DNA of 18,424 nucleotides from Deinococcus sp. (GCF_025362455.1 NZ_JANYGJ010000121.1:1-18424); one strand, 5' to 3'; shown: positions 1 through 6,467, counted from the stretch's first letter. The notes: generated by a model not told the origin, from the sequence alone. Translations and numbers: made by a program.

Positions 1-90
1 CGGGGGGAAGACCCGCTCACCGCGTCCTGTCGGACGCGCCTTCATCGTCACTTACCGTTTCGCTGTCATGCGTCTCGCCCCCAAGGAGGC
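1..90 (-). other. Start of an unidentified leftward transcript with a GNRA hairpin
   Basis: This is the predicted 5' end of the transcript from the promoter at 97-125; it continues beyond the window. The RNA contains a perfect 7-bp hairpin, CGCGTCC-GACA-GGACGCG, closed by a GNRA tetraloop (about 38-21). An ATG at 45-43 opens a frame to the edge (MKARPTGRGERVFPP) but has no ribosome binding site and its codons run through the hairpin. The hairpin suggests either a structured leader or a non-coding RNA. I cannot assign a family from 90 bases. Confidence 0.35.
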
Positions 91-96
91 TCAGAA

Positions 97-125
97 ACAA
101 TACAGCGCACTTGCAGATGTGTCAA
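97..125 (-). promoter_or_regulatory. sigma70 promoter firing left
   Basis: On the minus strand a perfect -35 box TTGACA (125-120) is followed by a 17-base spacer and the -10 box TATTGT (102-97). Transcription would begin near position 90 and run off the left edge. It is divergent from the tRNA-His promoter, with which it is nearly back to back. Confidence 0.75.
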
Positions 126-156
126 CCCTGGCGCGGGTTACCATCGCGCCCGACGC

Positions 157-185
157 TTGACACCTGGGGGGCGATTCTCTAGCAT
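157..185 (+). promoter_or_regulatory. sigma70 promoter of the tRNA-His/tRNA-Leu unit
   Basis: A perfect TTGACA (157-162), a 17-base spacer and TAGCAT (180-185) lie about 55 bases upstream of tRNA-His. The consensus -35 is stronger than for the protein genes of this window, which mostly lack a recognisable -35, and suits a highly transcribed stable-RNA unit. Confidence 0.8.
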
Positions 186-238
186 GGTTAGGCTCACAGC
201 AACGCCTGAGGACAAACTGGTGTGTAGCTGGAGTGTGT

Positions 239-316
239 GGTGGGTTTAGCTCAGTTGGTTAGAGCGCCGCTCTGTGGCAGCGGAGGCCGGGGGTTCAAGT
301 CCCCTAATCCACCCCA
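239..316 (+). tRNA. tRNA-His (anticodon GTG)
   Basis: A complete cloverleaf is visible. The acceptor arms GTGGGTT (240-246) and AATCCAC (306-312) pair. The anticodon stem CCGCT/AGCGG encloses the loop CTGTGGC with anticodon GTG, and the T-loop is TTCAAGT. The histidine-specific extra G(-1) at 239 is encoded opposite C73 at 313, and CCA is encoded (314-316). It is the first gene of a two-tRNA unit with tRNA-Leu 109 bases downstream. Confidence 0.96.
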
Positions 317-425
317 AATCAACGCAAGGATCCAGAGCTGCGCGCAGCTTCACAGCGCTGCTAACTTAGGCCCTGGCTGGCGACCCGGTAACGGGGAAGC
401 GGCACAGGGCAGAGGTCGGCAGAAT

Positions 426-510
426 GCGGGGATGGCGAAACTGGTAGACGCGCCAGATTTAGGATCTGGTATCGAAAGATGTGAGGGTTCAAGTCCCTTT
501 CCTCGCACCA
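426..510 (+). tRNA. tRNA-Leu (anticodon TAG)
   Basis: This is an 85-base class II tRNA with the long variable arm expected for leucine. The acceptor arms GCGGGGA and TCCTCGC pair with one G-T wobble. The anticodon stem CCAGA/TCTGG encloses TTTAGGA, giving anticodon TAG, which reads CUA and probably other CUN codons. The discriminator is A and CCA is encoded. It is probably co-transcribed with tRNA-His and is followed within 10 bases by a terminator. Confidence 0.96.
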
Positions 511-518
511 GAGAAACG

Positions 519-546
519 GCGGCCCTGCACGGGGCCGTGTTTTTTT
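519..546 (+). terminator. Rho-independent terminator of the tRNA unit
   Basis: The stem CGGCCC (520-525) pairs with GGGCCG (532-537) around a 6-base loop, with one further G-T pair. It is followed by T, G and then seven T residues (540-546). It sits just after tRNA-Leu. Confidence 0.85.
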
Positions 547-573
547 GGACTGCTGGGCAAGGCTGTTACTAAT
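545..573 (+). promoter_or_regulatory. Possible tig promoter
   Basis: TTGGAC (545-550), a 16-base spacer and TACTAA (567-572, within TTACTAAT) form a plausible sigma70 promoter. It overlaps the U-tract of the tRNA terminator. It would give a leader of about 45 bases before the tig start, consistent with tig using a Shine-Dalgarno sequence rather than being leaderless. Confidence 0.4.
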
Positions 574-623
574 GCTGGGTTGTTAGCAATGTGGGCGCAC
601 GCGTGAGTACCGAAGGGGAGATT

Positions 624-2132
624 ATGGCAGAGCTGATTAGCAGGGAAGGCAACAAAGTGGAATTCAGGGCGTCCGTACCGGCTGCTGACGTGAGCCGTGC
701 GTATCAGCAGGTCTGGGCCGGGCTGTCGCGTGACGTGCGCGTGCCGGGTTTTCGTCCCGGCAAGGCGCCCAAGAAGATTCTGGAGCAGCGCGTGGGCACG
801 GGCTACGTCGAGAACGAGGTGCGTGACCGGCTGCTCCAGGTCCACTACCCGCAGGCCGCCCGCGAACTCCAGCTCAGTTTGGTCGATGCCGAGATTCACC
901 CCGAAGACATCGCTGACGGCAGGGCGTTTGACTTCAGCGTCAAGGGCGAGACCTATCCCCAGGTCAAGCTGGGCGACTGGAAAGCGCTGAGCCTCAGCAG
1001 CGCCGCGCCGGAGATCACCGAAGAGGTGCTTGAGCGCACCCTGGCCGACCTGCAAGACCGTAACGCCACCTTCGAGAGCGTAGAGCGCCCCGCCGAGGGC
1101 AACGACATGGTGATGATCGAGGAACTCGGCGAGGACGGCGGCAGCTACCCGATCTACCTCGACGTCGCCGAGCCCCACGTCCAGGCGGCCCTGAGCGGCA
1201 AGAGCGTGGGCGAGGAAGTCAGTATCACGGTGCCTGCCCACCAGCACGGCGACCACGAACACCCGGAGCACACCGTCAGCGTCAAGATCCTCGACGTGCG
1301 CCACAAGCAGCGTCAGGAGTTGGGCGACGAGTTCGCCAGAAGTTTGAACTTCGAGGGCCTGGAGCGGCTGCGCACCGACCTGAGAAGCGAGCTGACCCGC
1401 CGCGCCCAGCAGGAAGGCGACAGCGCCCGCCGCGAGGAATTCATCGAGGGCCTGGTCGGCGTGATGGACGCCGACGTTCCCAAAGCGCTGCTGGGCCGCC
1501 GCCGTGAGGCCATGATGGAAGAGATTCAGAGCGACCTGTCGCGCCAGGGCGTCAAGTGGGGCGAGTACGAGAGCTTCATGGAGGAGCAGGGCAAACTGGG
1601 CGAGTTCATGGCCGACCTGGACAAAAACGCCCTGAGCCGGGTGCGCCGCGACCTGGCCTTAGAGCAGCTCGCCGAGGACCTCAAGGTCACGGTCGGCGAC
1701 CAGGAATTCAACTCGACCATGCTCGCGCTGGCCCAGGCCAACAACCTGACCGCCCAGCAGCTCCGCACCCAGCTTGGGCCGGACGGGCTCAACAGCTACT
1801 ACGCCAGCATCGTGCGCGAGAAGGCGCTGACCCAGGCCCTGAGCCAGCTCAACCCCTCCGGCGAGCCCGCCCAGCCCGCTGCCCAGCCGGACGCGGTTCT
1901 GACGGACGCGGCCCAGCCAGACACCACTGAAGCCGTCACCACTGAAACCATCACCACCGAAGCCGCAGCCACCGAAGCCGCAGCCACCGAGACACAAGCC
2001 GCGTCCAAGCCGAAAAAGCCCCGCGCCAGCAAAGCCAAGGCGGCGGCTGAGGAGGCTTCCGGCGAGGAAGCGACTCCAGTGACCGGGGCGAGCGCAACCG
2101 GGGCGAGCGCAGACGGCGACGAGCAGGGCTGA
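624..2132 (+). CDS. tig: Trigger factor, ribosome-associated chaperone
   Basis: Trigger factor binds the ribosome exit tunnel and shields nascent chains in the cytoplasm. The product is 502 residues. The N-terminal ribosome-binding domain carries the signature GFRPGK (residues 42-47). A central region (about 145-235) has the weak remains of a peptidyl-prolyl isomerase domain, ending in the conserved LGDEFA. A helical substrate-binding C-terminal domain follows. I place the start at ATG 624, which fits known N-termini and has GAAGGGGAG just upstream; a frame-consistent GTG at 591 would add 11 unrelated residues. Residues 206-216 are a histidine cluster (H-Q-H-G-D-H-E-H-P-E-H) inside the isomerase remnant. 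After about residue 410 comes a low-complexity tail: five 15-bp units (1926-2000, TEAVT/TETIT/TEAAA/TEAAA/TETQA), a Lys/Ala stretch and a perfect 15-bp duplication (2082-2111). Confidence 0.95.
   Translation: MAELISREGNKVEFRASVPAADVSRAYQQVWAGLSRDVRVPGFRPGKAPKKILEQRVGTGYVENEVRDRLLQVHYPQAARELQLSLVDAEIHPEDIADGRAFDFSVKGETYPQVKLGDWKALSLSSAAPEITEEVLERTLADLQDRNATFESVERPAEGNDMVMIEELGEDGGSYPIYLDVAEPHVQAALSGKSVGEEVSITVPAHQHGDHEHPEHTVSVKILDVRHKQRQELGDEFARSLNFEGLERLRTDLRSELTRRAQQEGDSARREEFIEGLVGVMDADVPKALLGRRREAMMEEIQSDLSRQGVKWGEYESFMEEQGKLGEFMADLDKNALSRVRRDLALEQLAEDLKVTVGDQEFNSTMLALAQANNLTAQQLRTQLGPDGLNSYYASIVREKALTQALSQLNPSGEPAQPAAQPDAVLTDAAQPDTTEAVTTETITTEAAATEAAATETQAASKPKKPRASKAKAAAEEASGEEATPVTGASATGASADGDEQG
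1926..2000 (+). repeat. Five 15-bp tandem units in the tig tail
   Basis: Five in-frame units run from 1926 to 2000 and encode five-residue repeats beginning TE. The third and fourth units (1956-1970 and 1971-1985) are identical, so at least one duplication is recent. Confidence 0.85.
2082..2111 (+). repeat. Perfect 15-bp tandem duplication at the tig 3' end
   Basis: ACCGGGGCGAGCGCA occurs twice without a mismatch, in frame, encoding TGASA twice near the C-terminus of trigger factor. Confidence 0.9.
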
Positions 2133-2190
2133 GCGCAAAGTACCGGCTCGGATCACCGTCATTTATTCCGTCATTTACTAAAACAGGGAC

Positions 2191-2218
2191 AGGGGAGGGC
2201 CGACGCTAGCTCTCCCCT
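2191..2218. terminator. Hairpin between tig and the hexosaminidase gene
   Basis: AGGGGAGGGC pairs with GCTCTCCCCT (10 bp with one wobble, 8-base loop). It is placed 58 bases after the tig stop, as expected for a terminator. No T-run follows on either side, so it is either a non-canonical terminator or an RNA-stabilising 3' hairpin. Confidence 0.4.
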
Positions 2219-2253
2219 ACTCCCGTTCCGGCTGCCCGCTTCCGCCCAGACGC

Positions 2254-2264
2254 TACAGTCGGGT
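2254..2264 (+). promoter_or_regulatory. -10 box of leaderless hexosaminidase gene
   Basis: TACAGT (2254-2259) ends 5 bases before the ATG at 2265. No Shine-Dalgarno sequence precedes the start and no -35 box is recognisable. Confidence 0.5.
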
Positions 2265-3911
2265 ATGTCGCCTTCTATTTTGCCCCTGCCCGCAGACGTT
2301 CAGGCGGCGCCCGGCCAGTTCGGCGTGCCTGAAGTCTTCCAGACTGAGCTGATCGGTGAAGCTGGCCCGGCGCTGGCGCACCTGCAACGCCTGCTGCCGG
2401 AGTTGAGCTTCGCGCCCTGCCAGTCTGAGCCGGACCTGAGCCTGCGGCAAGACGCACAGCGGGCCGAACTGGGCACCGAAGGCTACGAGTTGCGGGTTGG
2501 CCCGGCGGGCATCGTGCTGTGCGCCGCCGCGCCCGCCGGACTGTTTTACGGCGTGGTGACGCTCTGGCAGCTTCTGCGCGGCCAGCCCAGCGTGGCCTGC
2601 CTTCAGATCACCGACACGCCCCGTTTCGGCTGGCGCGGCCTGATGCTCGACGCCGCCCGGCATTTTATTCCGGTGCCCGACCTGCTGCGCGTACTGGACG
2701 AACTCGCCCGGCTCAAGCTCAACGTCTTTCACTGGCACCTGACCGACGACCAGGGCTGGCGGCTGCTGGTGCCCGCCTACCCCGACCTGATACGCGTCGG
2801 CTCGCGGCGTGCCCGGACGCTGGTCGGCCACCTGCAAGGCACGCCTCACACCTTTGACGAACGTCCACACGGCGGCTTTTACAGCGAGGCGGACATCGCT
2901 CAGGTGCTGGCTTACGCGGCGGCGCGGCACATCACGGTGGTGCCCGAAATCGATCTGCCGGGCCACGCCCAGGCGGCGCTGGTGGCCTATCCCGAATTCG
3001 GTTCGGGCGAGCGGGCTGAGGTCGGTGAGGTGTGGGGCATCAGCGAGCGGGTCTTTCACCCCAGGGCACAGACCATGGACTTTCTGAGGGCGGTGCTCGG
3101 CGAGGTGATGCGGCTGTTTCCGGGCCGCTACATCTGCATCGGCGGCGACGAGTGCCCGACCACCGAATGGGAGGCCAGCGCCGAGATGCGGGCGCTGGCG
3201 ACGACGCTGGGCCTCAGCGGCCCGCACACCCTCCAGCGCTACGTGACCCGCGAGCTGTGCCGCTACCTGCTGGAGCGGGGCCGCGTGCCCATCGGCTGGG
3301 AGGAGATTCTGGACGGCGATCTGGGCGGCGACCATTCAAGCAGCGACGACCATTCAAGCGGCGACGACCATCCGAGCGGCGGCGACCATCCGAGCAGCGA
3401 TGACCTGAGCCGCCAGGCCGTCGGGCTGATCTGGCTGCGTGAGGAGCAGGCTCGCCCCGCCGTGCTGGCCGGGCATCCGGTGGTGATCTGCGCGCACCGG
3501 CACTTCTACCTCGACTACTACCAGTCAGCCAGCCGGGAGGGCGAGCCGCTGGCACAGGGCGGTTGCCTGAGCCTGCGCGGCGCCTACGACCACGACCCGC
3601 TGCCGCCCGATCTGAACCCCGATCAGCAGCGCCTGGTACTCGGCGTGCAGGCCAACCTGTGGACCGAATACCTGCCCACGCCGCAACGGCAAGAATACAT
3701 GCTCTTTCCCCGCCTGCTGGCGGTGGCCGAGCTGGCCTGGAGCCCCCAGGCAAAACGCCACTTCGCCGATTTCGAGCAGCGCCTGAGCCCCCACCTGGGC
3801 GACCTGACCCGGCGCGGCTTCAGCGTCCGGCAGCCCCGACCCGGCGATGACCCGGCTGCACCAGACCCGGCTGCGATAAATCAGGCTGCGATAAATCCGG
3901 CTACGGAATAA
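2265..3911 (+). CDS. GH20 beta-N-acetylhexosaminidase
   Basis: A retaining glycosidase that releases terminal N-acetylhexosamine from chito-oligosaccharides, glycans or peptidoglycan fragments. The 548-residue product shows a GH20b-type N-terminal domain followed by the TIM barrel. The barrel carries HWHLTDDQGW (from His156) and the catalytic pair Asp295-Glu296 in the GGDE motif. A later LDYYQ motif belongs to the family's substrate-binding region. There is no signal peptide or membrane segment, so a cytoplasmic, salvage-type role is plausible. An in-frame insertion of four 18-bp repeats (residues 355-378, units such as DDHSSG) lies between WEEILDGDL and the next barrel strand. The C-terminus ends in a 15-bp duplication. 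The start is leaderless, and the 3' end overlaps convergent purK by 11 bp. The family call is secure; the exact substrate is unknown. Confidence 0.92.
   Translation: MSPSILPLPADVQAAPGQFGVPEVFQTELIGEAGPALAHLQRLLPELSFAPCQSEPDLSLRQDAQRAELGTEGYELRVGPAGIVLCAAAPAGLFYGVVTLWQLLRGQPSVACLQITDTPRFGWRGLMLDAARHFIPVPDLLRVLDELARLKLNVFHWHLTDDQGWRLLVPAYPDLIRVGSRRARTLVGHLQGTPHTFDERPHGGFYSEADIAQVLAYAAARHITVVPEIDLPGHAQAALVAYPEFGSGERAEVGEVWGISERVFHPRAQTMDFLRAVLGEVMRLFPGRYICIGGDECPTTEWEASAEMRALATTLGLSGPHTLQRYVTRELCRYLLERGRVPIGWEEILDGDLGGDHSSSDDHSSGDDHPSGGDHPSSDDLSRQAVGLIWLREEQARPAVLAGHPVVICAHRHFYLDYYQSASREGEPLAQGGCLSLRGAYDHDPLPPDLNPDQQRLVLGVQANLWTEYLPTPQRQEYMLFPRLLAVAELAWSPQAKRHFADFEQRLSPHLGDLTRRGFSVRQPRPGDDPAAPDPAAINQAAINPATE
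3327..3410 (+). repeat. 18-bp tandem repeat, four full units and a partial, inside the GH20 gene
   Basis: Units start at 3327, 3345, 3363 and 3381, with a partial at 3399. Each encodes (G/D)DH(S/P)S(S/G). The array is in frame and creates an acidic, His/Ser-rich loop in the catalytic domain. Confidence 0.92.
3869..3903. repeat. 15-bp tandem duplication at the overlapping 3' ends of GH20 and purK
   Basis: GGCTGCGATAAATCA (3869-3883) is followed by GGCTGCGATAAATCC (3884-3898) and the start of a third unit. On the plus strand it encodes the end of the hexosaminidase (AAINQAAINPATE). It abuts the purK stop codon. Confidence 0.88.
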
Positions 3912-5067
3912 AAGCCGGAATCAGCGCTTCGAGTTCACTCAGGCGGCGGCGCAGCGTGCCCTCGTCGGGCGCCACCAGGTTGACGTGGCCGAGTTTGCGG
4001 CCCGGTTGATGGGCCTTGCCGTAGAGGTGCAGCCGGGCGCCGCTCAGCCGGTAGATGCCCGGCCAGTCGGGTTCCTGGCCTTGCCGCCAGCCCAGGATGT
4101 TGACCATCGCACACGGCAGCAGCGGCGCGAAGTCTTGCAGTGGCCAGTTCAGGGCGGCGCGGACCTGAGCCTCGAACTGGCTGAGCCCGCCGCCGTCCTG
4201 GGTCAGGTGACCGCTGTTGTGGACGCGGGGCGCCACCTCGTTGACCAATAATTCACCGCCCGGTCCTCCACCGCCCGGCAGCTCGAAGAACTCCAGCGTC
4301 ATCAGCCCTTCGAGTTGCCAGTCCTGGGCCACGCGGCGGGCCAGGTCACGGGCACGGGCCTCGGCAGGGTCGCCGGGCAGGTAGAGGCTGGTTCTCAGAA
4401 CGCCGTGCTGGTGGACGTTTTCTATCAGGCCACCGAAGGCCAGTTCGCCGCCCGCGTTGCGGGCCACCGCCAGGCTGACCTCGCGCCCGAAACTCACCCA
4501 GCCTTCCAGCACGCAGGGCACGTGCCCCAGCGCCGCCCAGCCACCTTCCAGCTCGGCCTGACTGCCGATTCGGACCTGACCCTTGCCGTCGTAGCCGAGT
4601 TCGCAGGTCTTGAGCACGCCGCGCCCACCGACGCGCTCCAGGGCACCGTCCAGATCAGCCGCCGCCTCGATGACCACGAACGGCGCCGTGGCCGCGCCCG
4701 CACCGTGCAGGGCCAGCTTCTCGCGGGCGCGGTGCTTGCTGCGCTCCAGCAACTCTCCGCCTGGACGCACCGGCACCCGGCCTTCCAGCGCCGCCAGGGC
4801 CAGGGTCGGCACGTTCTCGAACTCCAGGGTCACGGCGTCGCAGCCGCAGAGGCGTTCCAGGCCCGCCGGATCGGTGTAGGGCGCCTGAATCACCTCGGCG
4901 CACTCACGGGCGGGGGCGTGCGGGTCGGGTTCCAGGACCAGCACCCGCACGCCCAGCGGCAGGGCGGCCAACGCCAGCATCTGGGCCAGTTGACCGCCGC
5001 CGAGAATGCCCAGAGAGGCCTGTGGCTTGTGGCTTGCAGCTTGTGGGAAGGGCGAAGGGGTGCTCAT
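3901..5067 (-). CDS. purK: N5-carboxyaminoimidazole ribonucleotide synthase
   Basis: PurK converts AIR, bicarbonate and ATP to N5-CAIR in purine synthesis and hands it to PurE. The 388-residue ATP-grasp protein shows LGILGGGQLAQML near the N-terminus, GYDGKGQ in the ATP-binding domain and NEVAPRVHNSGH near the active site. The ATG (5067-5065) overlaps the purE stop in ATGA, so it is translationally coupled. The usual family N-terminus begins at about LGILGGGQ. The extra 17 residues (MSTPSPFPQAASHKPQA) are encoded by a GTGGCTT-type repeat found in intergenic places elsewhere in the window. The 3' end overlaps the convergent hexosaminidase gene by 11 bp, with its TAG at 3903-3901. Confidence 0.94.
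   Translation of the reverse strand: MSTPSPFPQAASHKPQASLGILGGGQLAQMLALAALPLGVRVLVLEPDPHAPARECAEVIQAPYTDPAGLERLCGCDAVTLEFENVPTLALAALEGRVPVRPGGELLERSKHRAREKLALHGAGAATAPFVVIEAAADLDGALERVGGRGVLKTCELGYDGKGQVRIGSQAELEGGWAALGHVPCVLEGWVSFGREVSLAVARNAGGELAFGGLIENVHQHGVLRTSLYLPGDPAEARARDLARRVAQDWQLEGLMTLEFFELPGGGGPGGELLVNEVAPRVHNSGHLTQDGGGLSQFEAQVRAALNWPLQDFAPLLPCAMVNILGWRQGQEPDWPGIYRLSGARLHLYGKAHQPGRKLGHVNLVAPDEGTLRRRLSELEALIPAFIP
5021..5060. repeat. GTGGCTT-type repeat, copy A, inside purK
   Basis: The plus strand reads TGTGGCTTGTGGCTTGCAG followed by CTTGTGGGAAGGGCGAAGG. It matches copies near 11096-11142 (inverted) and 13576-13618, which are intergenic. Here it lies over the purK 5' end and supplies its N-terminal extension. 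Confidence 0.7.
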
Positions 5068-5603
5068 TCGGCGAGGGCCTGAGGGTGGCCGTCAAAGTAG
5101 GGATCGTCCAGCACGGCCTGGGTTTGGGCGGCGCGGTAGGCGTTCAGGCGAGCGCACGCCGCCTCGTCGGTGCTCGCCAGCAGGGCAGCGGCGAACAGGG
5201 CAGCGTTTTTGGCTCCAGCGACCCCGATGGCAAAGGTCGCCACCGGCACCCCGGCGGGCATCTGCACCATGCTCAGCAGCGAATCCTGACCGCCCAGGGA
5301 GCGGCTGTGCACCGGCACGCCCAGCACCGGCACGCGGGTAAACGCCGCCAGCATCCCCGGCAGGTGGGCCGCGCCGCCCGCCCCGGCGATGAGGCAGCGC
5401 AGATTCAGCCGCTCGGCGCGGGCCGCATAGCTGGCGAGTAGGTGCGGCGTGCGGTGGGCCGAGAGCACCCGCACCTCGTGGGCGACACCGAGCTGAGAGA
5501 GCACCTCCAGGGCGCCGCTCATGGTCTCAAAATCGCTGCGGCTGCCCATCACCACGCCGATGAGCGGTTGAGGGCCAGGGGTTGAGGAAGCCGGGTCGGT
5601 CAT
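5064..5603 (-). CDS. purE: N5-carboxyaminoimidazole ribonucleotide mutase, class I
   Basis: PurE converts N5-CAIR to CAIR in purine biosynthesis; the adjacent purK marks it as the class I mutase. The 179-residue product shows the GSRSD motif near the N-terminus, LSAHRTP and the glycine-rich AGAGGAAHLPG that bind the nucleotide phosphate. About 13 residues rich in Pro/Ser precede the conserved core. It is the first gene of the purEK operon (minus strand). The start is leaderless, with a TAGACT box 6 bases upstream. Confidence 0.95.
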   Translation of the reverse strand: MTDPASSTPGPQPLIGVVMGSRSDFETMSGALEVLSQLGVAHEVRVLSAHRTPHLLASYAARAERLNLRCLIAGAGGAAHLPGMLAAFTRVPVLGVPVHSRSLGGQDSLLSMVQMPAGVPVATFAIGVAGAKNAALFAAALLASTDEAACARLNAYRAAQTQAVLDDPYFDGHPQALAE

Positions 5604-5615
5604 GGGCGCAGTCTA
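5604..5615 (-). promoter_or_regulatory. -10 box of the leaderless purEK operon
   Basis: On the minus strand TAGACT (5615-5610) is followed by six bases and the purE ATG (5603). There is no Shine-Dalgarno sequence and no clear -35. No purine riboswitch or PurR-like operator is visible in the upstream 190 bases. Confidence 0.6.
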
Positions 5616-5748
5616 GCGGGCACACCGTTCAGTGAGCGCGGCTGATCTGGACGGCGCATCCGTTTTCGTCACCCCCGGACTATGAACGCGGCCCGGCGCC
5701 GAATGTCAGTCGTCAGAACCATCTGACCCAGGGTCCGGGCATCTCCTT

Positions 5749-5766
5749 GTCAAGCTTGAGCTTGAC
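5749..5766. repeat. Perfect 7-bp inverted repeat, possible operator
   Basis: GTCAAGC-TTGA-GCTTGAC lies in the 195-base gap upstream of purE and of the cyclase relic. It has no adjacent T-run, so it is not a terminator. It could be a protein-binding site, but no cognate regulator is present. Confidence 0.35.
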
Positions 5767-5819
5767 CGAGCGGAGCGGGCAGGCGTGCCCAGGCGGACTT
5801 GCAAAGCTCCGCAGGAGAG

Positions 5820-5895
5820 GAGTGGCATCCTCATGGGGACGAGTGGCGTCCTCATGGGCGTCCGTTCACGAGGACAGTCCGTTCACGACGACAGT
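5820..5895. repeat. Two adjacent tandem duplications, 21 bp and 17 bp
   Basis: GAGTGGCATCCTCATGGGGAC (5820-5840) is repeated with changes at 5841-5861. Then CCGTTCACGAGGACAGT (5862-5878) is repeated with one change at 5879-5895. The 17-bp period breaks reading frame, which argues that this stretch is not under coding constraint. TCCGTTCACGACGA recurs at 7835-7848 upstream of ruvX. Confidence 0.75.
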
Positions 5896-6107
5896 CCGCT
5901 TTGCCCAAGACGCGGAAACCTGATTTTCAGTCTACCGAACGGGCGCTGTTCTGGGTGCTGGCGCTGCTACCGACCCTGCAACTGGTGAGCAACATCAGCG
6001 GCGAGGTGGCGTCTTTTCAGCTCAGCGTCCTCAGCGTGTCACTGGTCGCCTACCTGGCTTACCCGGTGCAGACCGCCGCCTGGCTGCCGCTGAGTCTGTT
6101 CGGGCTG

Positions 6108-6137
6108 CCCCCAGGCTTGGCGCCCCCAGGCTTGGCG
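6108..6137 (+). repeat. Perfect 15-bp tandem duplication in the cyclase relic
   Basis: CCCCCAGGCTTGGCG occurs at 6108-6122 and again, unchanged, at 6123-6137. Confidence 0.9.
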
Positions 6138-6287
6138 ACTACCGCCGCCGCTCGGACGACCTGTATCAGCGTGGACCCCCTGACTGTCCTGGCCAACCGC
6201 CGGGCGCTGTACGGGGCGCTCGACGCTGCGCTGGTGGGAGTTCGGCCCCATACGCCGCTCCCGGTGATGCGGCTTGACCTCGACCAT

Positions 6288-6317
6288 TTCAAGGCCATCA
6301 ACTTCAAGGCCGTCAAC
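6288..6317 (+). repeat. 15-bp tandem duplication in the GGDEF-domain remnant
   Basis: TTCAAGGCCATCAAC (6288-6302) is followed by TTCAAGGCCGTCAAC (6303-6317). It duplicates five residues of the conserved DHFKAxND segment. Confidence 0.88.
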
Positions 6318-6454
6318 GACCGTTTCTGCCACCAGACCGGCGACGAGGTGCCTGAGCGCCTGACCGAGCGGGCCGACCGCAATCTCTACCGGGCCAAGGC
6401 TGCGGAGCGCAACCAGGTCTGCGGCGACCAGACCTGAAGGCGCTCCGCTTCTGC

Positions 6455-6467
6455 TAACCTGCGCGGC
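6455..6467 (+). promoter_or_regulatory. -10 box upstream of the folC leader ORF
   Basis: TAACCT (6455-6460) lies 7 bases before GTG 6468. Of 16 bases from the box through the GTG, 14 match the trmJ start region (TACCATGCGCGGCGTG), which suggests the same leaderless promoter type. Confidence 0.5.

Larger units (their letters stand above)
5799..6437 (+). pseudogene. Degenerate membrane diguanylate cyclase lacking GGDEF
   Basis: The frame (TTG at 5799 to TGA at 6437) reads like a relic of a membrane-anchored diguanylate cyclase. Two hydrophobic stretches (about FWVLALLPTLQL and LSVLSVSLVAYLAYPV) precede a typical GGDEF-domain opening, DPLTVLANRRAL, then LDLDHFKAIN and GDEVPERL. At that point about 70-100 residues are missing, including the catalytic GG(D/E)EF motif. 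The sequence jumps to the normal domain end, ADRNLYRAKAAERN. Two 15-bp duplications disturb it further: 6108-6137, and 6288-6317, which turns DHFKAVND into DHFKAINFKAVND. There is no credible promoter or ribosome binding site, and the first 100 bases are repeats. It cannot make cyclic di-GMP. Confidence 0.8.

Noticed and set aside
2..160. Plus-strand open frame from the window edge to TGA 158-160
   Set aside because: It crosses both divergent promoters and its stop overlaps the TTGACA of the tRNA promoter. No family resemblance was seen, so it is more likely chance.
237..572. Plus-strand frame covering both tRNAs
   Set aside because: It is translated tRNA sequence (both cloverleafs are complete) and not a protein gene.
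591..623. GTG start that would extend trigger factor by 11 residues
   Set aside because: The Shine-Dalgarno-like GAAGGGGAG lies before ATG 624 and known trigger factors begin near that point.
489..1304. 271-residue minus-strand frame over tig
   Set aside because: It runs through a tRNA terminator and is antisense to the well-supported trigger factor; high GC produces such frames throughout the window.
3327..3410. Possible CRISPR-like array
   Set aside because: Units are 18 bp, directly abutting with no spacers, and in frame inside the GH20 gene; this is a coding tandem repeat.
5785..5988. 67-residue frame (MGTSGVLMGV...) near the cyclase relic
   Set aside because: It consists of the 21-bp and 17-bp duplications read in another frame and stops inside the hydrophobic part of the relic; no domain is visible.
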